NCBI GenBank assembly: GCA_028684345.1
Contig: JAQUGB010000055.1
Coordinates: 1-9,760 of the forward strand
Length of the DNA stretch: 9,760 nucleotides
Direction: 5' to 3'
DNA from: Tepidiphilus sp.
Lineage (GTDB): Bacteria > Pseudomonadota > Gammaproteobacteria > Burkholderiales > Rhodocyclaceae
The notes under the pieces are model-generated. The model was not told where the DNA came from and searched no databases. It saw nothing but the letters and a program-made list of their open reading frames with translations. The position numbers were made by a program, and so were the translations under genes. Below are positions 1 to 9,760 of this stretch, piece by piece (within the stretch, counting starts at the first letter, position 1; every line of letters begins with the position of its first letter).

Positions 1-304
<304 letters not shown>

Positions 305-311
305 CGTATTT

Positions 312-317
312 CCCCTT
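312..317 (-). promoter_or_regulatory. Ribosome binding site of tuf
   Basis: On the minus strand AAGGGG lies 7 nt before the tuf ATG. It is a strong Shine-Dalgarno match in the 37-bp fusA-tuf spacer and supports the chosen start. No convincing promoter or terminator is visible in this spacer, in line with co-transcription of fusA and tuf. Confidence 0.8.
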
Positions 318-341
318 GCAAACGTGATAAAGAAAAACCGC

Positions 342-2438
<2,097 letters not shown>

Positions 2439-2476
2439 GTCGTTTCCCGCCAAGAGTTCCAGAATGTCGTTCGTCG

Positions 2477-2512
2477 AAAACGCAAAAGCGGGCCAGCCTC
2501 GACGGGGCCCGC
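2477..2512 (-). terminator. GC-rich hairpin with T runs between rpsG and fusA (possible attenuator)
   Basis: On the minus strand GCGGGCC (2512-2506) and GGCCCGC (2494-2488) form a perfect 7-bp all-GC stem around an 11-nt loop, within which two more CC/GG pairs are possible. TTTT (2487-2484) follows at once, then GCG, then a second TTTT (2480-2477). This is the layout of an intrinsic terminator with an interrupted U tract. It begins 18 nt after the rpsG stop and ends 38 nt before the fusA GTG. Because fusA and tuf lie downstream, full termination would need another promoter for them; partial termination (attenuation) or an mRNA-stabilising 3' hairpin for rpsL-rpsG is more likely. The structure is read directly from the sequence; the function is inferred. 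Confidence 0.5.
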
Positions 2513-2530
2513 CGCGCCACGGGTTTGCGA

Positions 2531-3001
2531 TCAATAACGGTAATGCGCAAAGGCCTTGTTCGCCTCGGCCATGCGGTGCACCTCATCGCGCTTCTTCATG
2601 GCGGCGCCACGCCCTTCGGCGGCCTCCAGCAGTTCATTGGCCAGCCGCTGCGCCATGGACTTCTCGGAGCGTTTGCGCGCCGCATCACGCAGCCAGCGCA
2701 TCGACAAGGCGAGGCGCCGCGACGGCCGCACTTCCACCGGCACTTGATAGTTGGCGCCACCGACGCGGCGGCTCTTAACCTCGACGACCGGCTTGACGTT
2801 TTCGATCGCCGCGCTGAAAACCTGCAGAGGGTCTTTCCCCCCCTTGGCGGCAATCGCCTCAAAGGCGCCATAGACGATACGTTCGGCCACGGATTTCTTG
2901 CCCGAGACCATGATCACGTTGATGAATTTCGAGACGTTTTGGTTGCCGAATTTCGGATCCGGCAGAATCTCACGCTTGGGAACTTCACGACGACGGGGCA
3001 T
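2531..3001 (-). CDS. rpsG: 30S ribosomal protein S7
   Basis: S7 is a primary 16S rRNA-binding protein that nucleates assembly of the 30S head and lies near the E-site tRNA and the mRNA exit. The 156-aa product has the usual family length. It begins MPRRREVPKREILPDPKFG and carries the conserved NVIMVSGKKSVAERIVYGA stretch near residues 28-46, the VEVKSRRVGGANYQVPVEV beta-hairpin region near 75-93, and the RWL segment near 102-104. It ends in FAHYRY. The ATG is supported by an AGAGG ribosome binding site 5 nt upstream. It lies 39 bp after rpsL and 92 bp before fusA in the classic str operon order. In E. coli S7 represses its own operon by binding the rpsL-rpsG spacer; here that spacer is much shorter and I could not recognise such a site. 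Confidence 0.98.
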   Translation of the reverse strand: MPRRREVPKREILPDPKFGNQNVSKFINVIMVSGKKSVAERIVYGAFEAIAAKGGKDPLQVFSAAIENVKPVVEVKSRRVGGANYQVPVEVRPSRRLALSMRWLRDAARKRSEKSMAQRLANELLEAAEGRGAAMKKRDEVHRMAEANKAFAHYRY

Positions 3002-3006
3002 TTCGA

Positions 3007-3011
3007 CCTCT
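3007..3011 (-). promoter_or_regulatory. Ribosome binding site of rpsG
   Basis: AGAGG on the minus strand, followed by 5 nt and then the rpsG ATG. It lies in the 39-bp rpsL-rpsG spacer and fixes the start of S7. No promoter or terminator is visible in that spacer. Confidence 0.75.
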
Positions 3012-3040
3012 CGCGATTTCTAGATGACGTTTCGAACCGA

Positions 3041-3418
3041 TCAGGCTTTCTTGGGACGCTTGGCACCGTACTTCGAACGGGCCTGTTTGCGGTCCTTGAC
3101 GCCTTGAAGATCGAGCGAGCCGCGGACGATGTGGTAGCGCACCCCCGGCAGGTCTTTCACCCGGCCGCCACGGATCAGCACCACCGAGTGTTCTTGCAGG
3201 TTATGCCCCTCACCCCCGATGTAGGCGATGACCTCGTAGCCGTTGGTGAGTCGAACCTTGGCGACCTTACGCAAGGCCGAGTTGGGTTTTTTCGGCGTCG
3301 TGGTATAGACGCGGGTGCACACTCCACGCCGCTGCGGGCAGGATTCCAGCGCCGGAGCGGCGCTCTTCTCCCGGACGCGGGTACGCGGTTTGCGCACGAG
3401 CTGGTTGATCGTCGGCAT
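3041..3418 (-). CDS. rpsL: 30S ribosomal protein S12
   Basis: S12 lies at the decoding centre of the 30S subunit and governs tRNA selection accuracy. The 125-aa product begins MPTINQLVRKPR and ends GAKRPKKA; E. coli S12 is one residue shorter. The hallmark segment TPKKPNSALRKV starts at residue 41, and the GGRVKDLPGVRYH segment covers 84-96. Lys43 and Lys88, whose substitution gives streptomycin resistance in other bacteria (K42 and K87 in numbering without Met), are both wild type, so rpsL itself predicts no such resistance. Asp89, the residue methylthiolated by RimO in E. coli, is present. The ATG at 3418-3416 has an AAGGA ribosome binding site 9 nt upstream. rpsL is the first gene of the str operon and is served by the promoter in the rpoC-rpsL spacer; rpsG follows 39 bp downstream. 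Confidence 0.98.
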   Translation of the reverse strand: MPTINQLVRKPRTRVREKSAAPALESCPQRRGVCTRVYTTTPKKPNSALRKVAKVRLTNGYEVIAYIGGEGHNLQEHSVVLIRGGRVKDLPGVRYHIVRGSLDLQGVKDRKQARSKYGAKRPKKA

Positions 3419-3427
3419 AGTTTCTTT

Positions 3428-3432
3428 TCCTT
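3428..3432 (-). promoter_or_regulatory. Ribosome binding site of rpsL
   Basis: AAGGA on the minus strand, inside the purine-rich run GAAGGAAAAGAAAC, ends 9 nt before the rpsL ATG. It is the only good Shine-Dalgarno match in the spacer and agrees with the S12 N-terminus used. Confidence 0.75.
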
Positions 3433-3483
3433 CGTTGGCGATTCGGCGACCCGACTACGATTGGCCGGTTCGATAAACGCGCG

Positions 3484-3512
3484 ATGTTATCTTGAAAAGG
3501 GGCGTGCGTCAA
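3484..3512 (-). promoter_or_regulatory. Sigma-70 promoter of the rpsL-rpsG-fusA-tuf operon
   Basis: On the minus strand TTGACG (-35, 3512-3507; five of six consensus bases) is followed by a 17-bp spacer and TAACAT (-10, 3489-3484; four of six). The six bases after the -10 are CGCGCG (3483-3478), a GC-rich discriminator of the kind found at ppGpp-repressed ribosomal promoters. Transcription should start near 3478-3474, giving a leader of about 55-60 nt. There is no A/T-rich UP element: the DNA upstream of the -35 is taken by the 5' arm of the rpoC hairpin and the rpoC stop codon. Sequence and position support the call; the start site and stringent control are inferred. Confidence 0.8.
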
Positions 3513-3521
3513 GCACACCCC
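3495..3521 (-). terminator. Intrinsic terminator of the rpoBC operon, overlapping the rpsL promoter
   Basis: On the minus strand GGGGTGTGC (3521-3513) and GCACGCCCC (3507-3499) pair over 9 bp, eight Watson-Crick and one G-U, around the 5-nt loop TTGAC (3512-3508). TTTT (3498-3495) follows directly. The hairpin starts only 7 nt after the rpoC stop codon. The U tract is short, so some readthrough into rpsL is plausible. Its loop plus the first base of the 3' arm form the -35 hexamer of the rpsL promoter. Confidence 0.75.
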
Positions 3522-3528
3522 TTCGTTC

Positions 3529-7731
<4,203 letters not shown>

Positions 7732-7740
7732 GGATGAGTT

Positions 7741-7745
7741 CTCCT
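7741..7745 (-). promoter_or_regulatory. Ribosome binding site of rpoC
   Basis: AGGAG on the minus strand, 9 nt before the rpoC ATG, in the 34-bp rpoB-rpoC spacer. A short inverted repeat (GGCGG/CCGCC, 7762-7746) lies immediately upstream of it. Confidence 0.85.
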
Positions 7746-7762
7746 GGCGGGATCATTCCGCC
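7746..7762 (-). other. Short inverted repeat in the rpoB-rpoC spacer
   Basis: On the minus strand GGCGG (7762-7758) and CCGCC (7750-7746) could form a 5-bp stem with a 7-nt loop, ending exactly where the rpoC Shine-Dalgarno AGGAG begins. No T run follows, so it is not a terminator. It might modulate rpoC initiation, or be chance in GC-rich DNA. Confidence 0.3.
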
Positions 7763-7765
7763 TGA

Positions 7766-9760
<1,995 letters not shown>

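Noticed and set aside
2439..2534. A 32-residue N-terminal extension of EF-G from a TTG at 2534.
   Set aside because: The extension has no EF-G similarity, overlaps the rpsG stop and contains the hairpin. The GTG start matches the family N-terminus exactly.
3429..3527. An 8-bp direct repeat AACGAAGG at both ends of the rpoC-rpsL spacer (3527-3520 and 3436-3429).
   Set aside because: Too short to be meaningful; one copy is explained by the rpsL ribosome binding site and the other by the hairpin's G run.

Overview
The window is a stretch of the universal bacterial transcription/translation gene cluster. All six genes lie on the minus strand. Read in the direction of transcription (high to low coordinates) the order is rpoB (3' part) - rpoC - rpsL - rpsG - fusA - tuf (5' part). 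The gene order, a GC-rich sequence and the protein details all point to a betaproteobacterium. The most telling details are the RpoB segment between the central region and the GDKMAG motif, the RpoC zinc and active-site regions, the 125-residue S12, and an EF-Tu beginning MAKAKFERTKPHVNVG. I cannot place it confidently below class.

Region by region: 9760-7766 holds the last 664 codons of rpoB. A 34-bp spacer with the rpoC ribosome binding site follows, then complete rpoC (7731-3529, 1400 aa). The 110-bp rpoC-rpsL spacer (3528-3419) is the main regulatory region. It holds an intrinsic-terminator-like hairpin for rpoBC and a good sigma-70 promoter for the rpsL (str) operon, and the two overlap: the -35 box lies in the hairpin loop and 3' arm. 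Then come rpsL (S12, 125 aa), rpsG (S7, 156 aa), fusA (EF-G, 698 aa, GTG start) and the first 101 codons of tuf, which runs off the left edge. The 92-bp rpsG-fusA spacer carries a second GC-rich hairpin followed by interrupted T runs, a possible attenuator inside the str operon. No spacer exceeds 110 bp, so there is no large empty region.

Functionally, rpoB and rpoC encode the two large subunits that form the RNA polymerase active site. rpsL and rpsG encode 30S proteins at the decoding centre and in the head. fusA and tuf encode the two GTPases that drive the elongation cycle. All catalytic and metal-binding motifs checked are intact, and there are no frameshifts, insertions, mobile elements, RNA genes or signs of recent transfer. 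I see no undescribed system here. The points worth a second look are regulatory: the terminator/promoter overlap, the rpsG-fusA hairpin, and the GTG start of fusA with its open leader frame.
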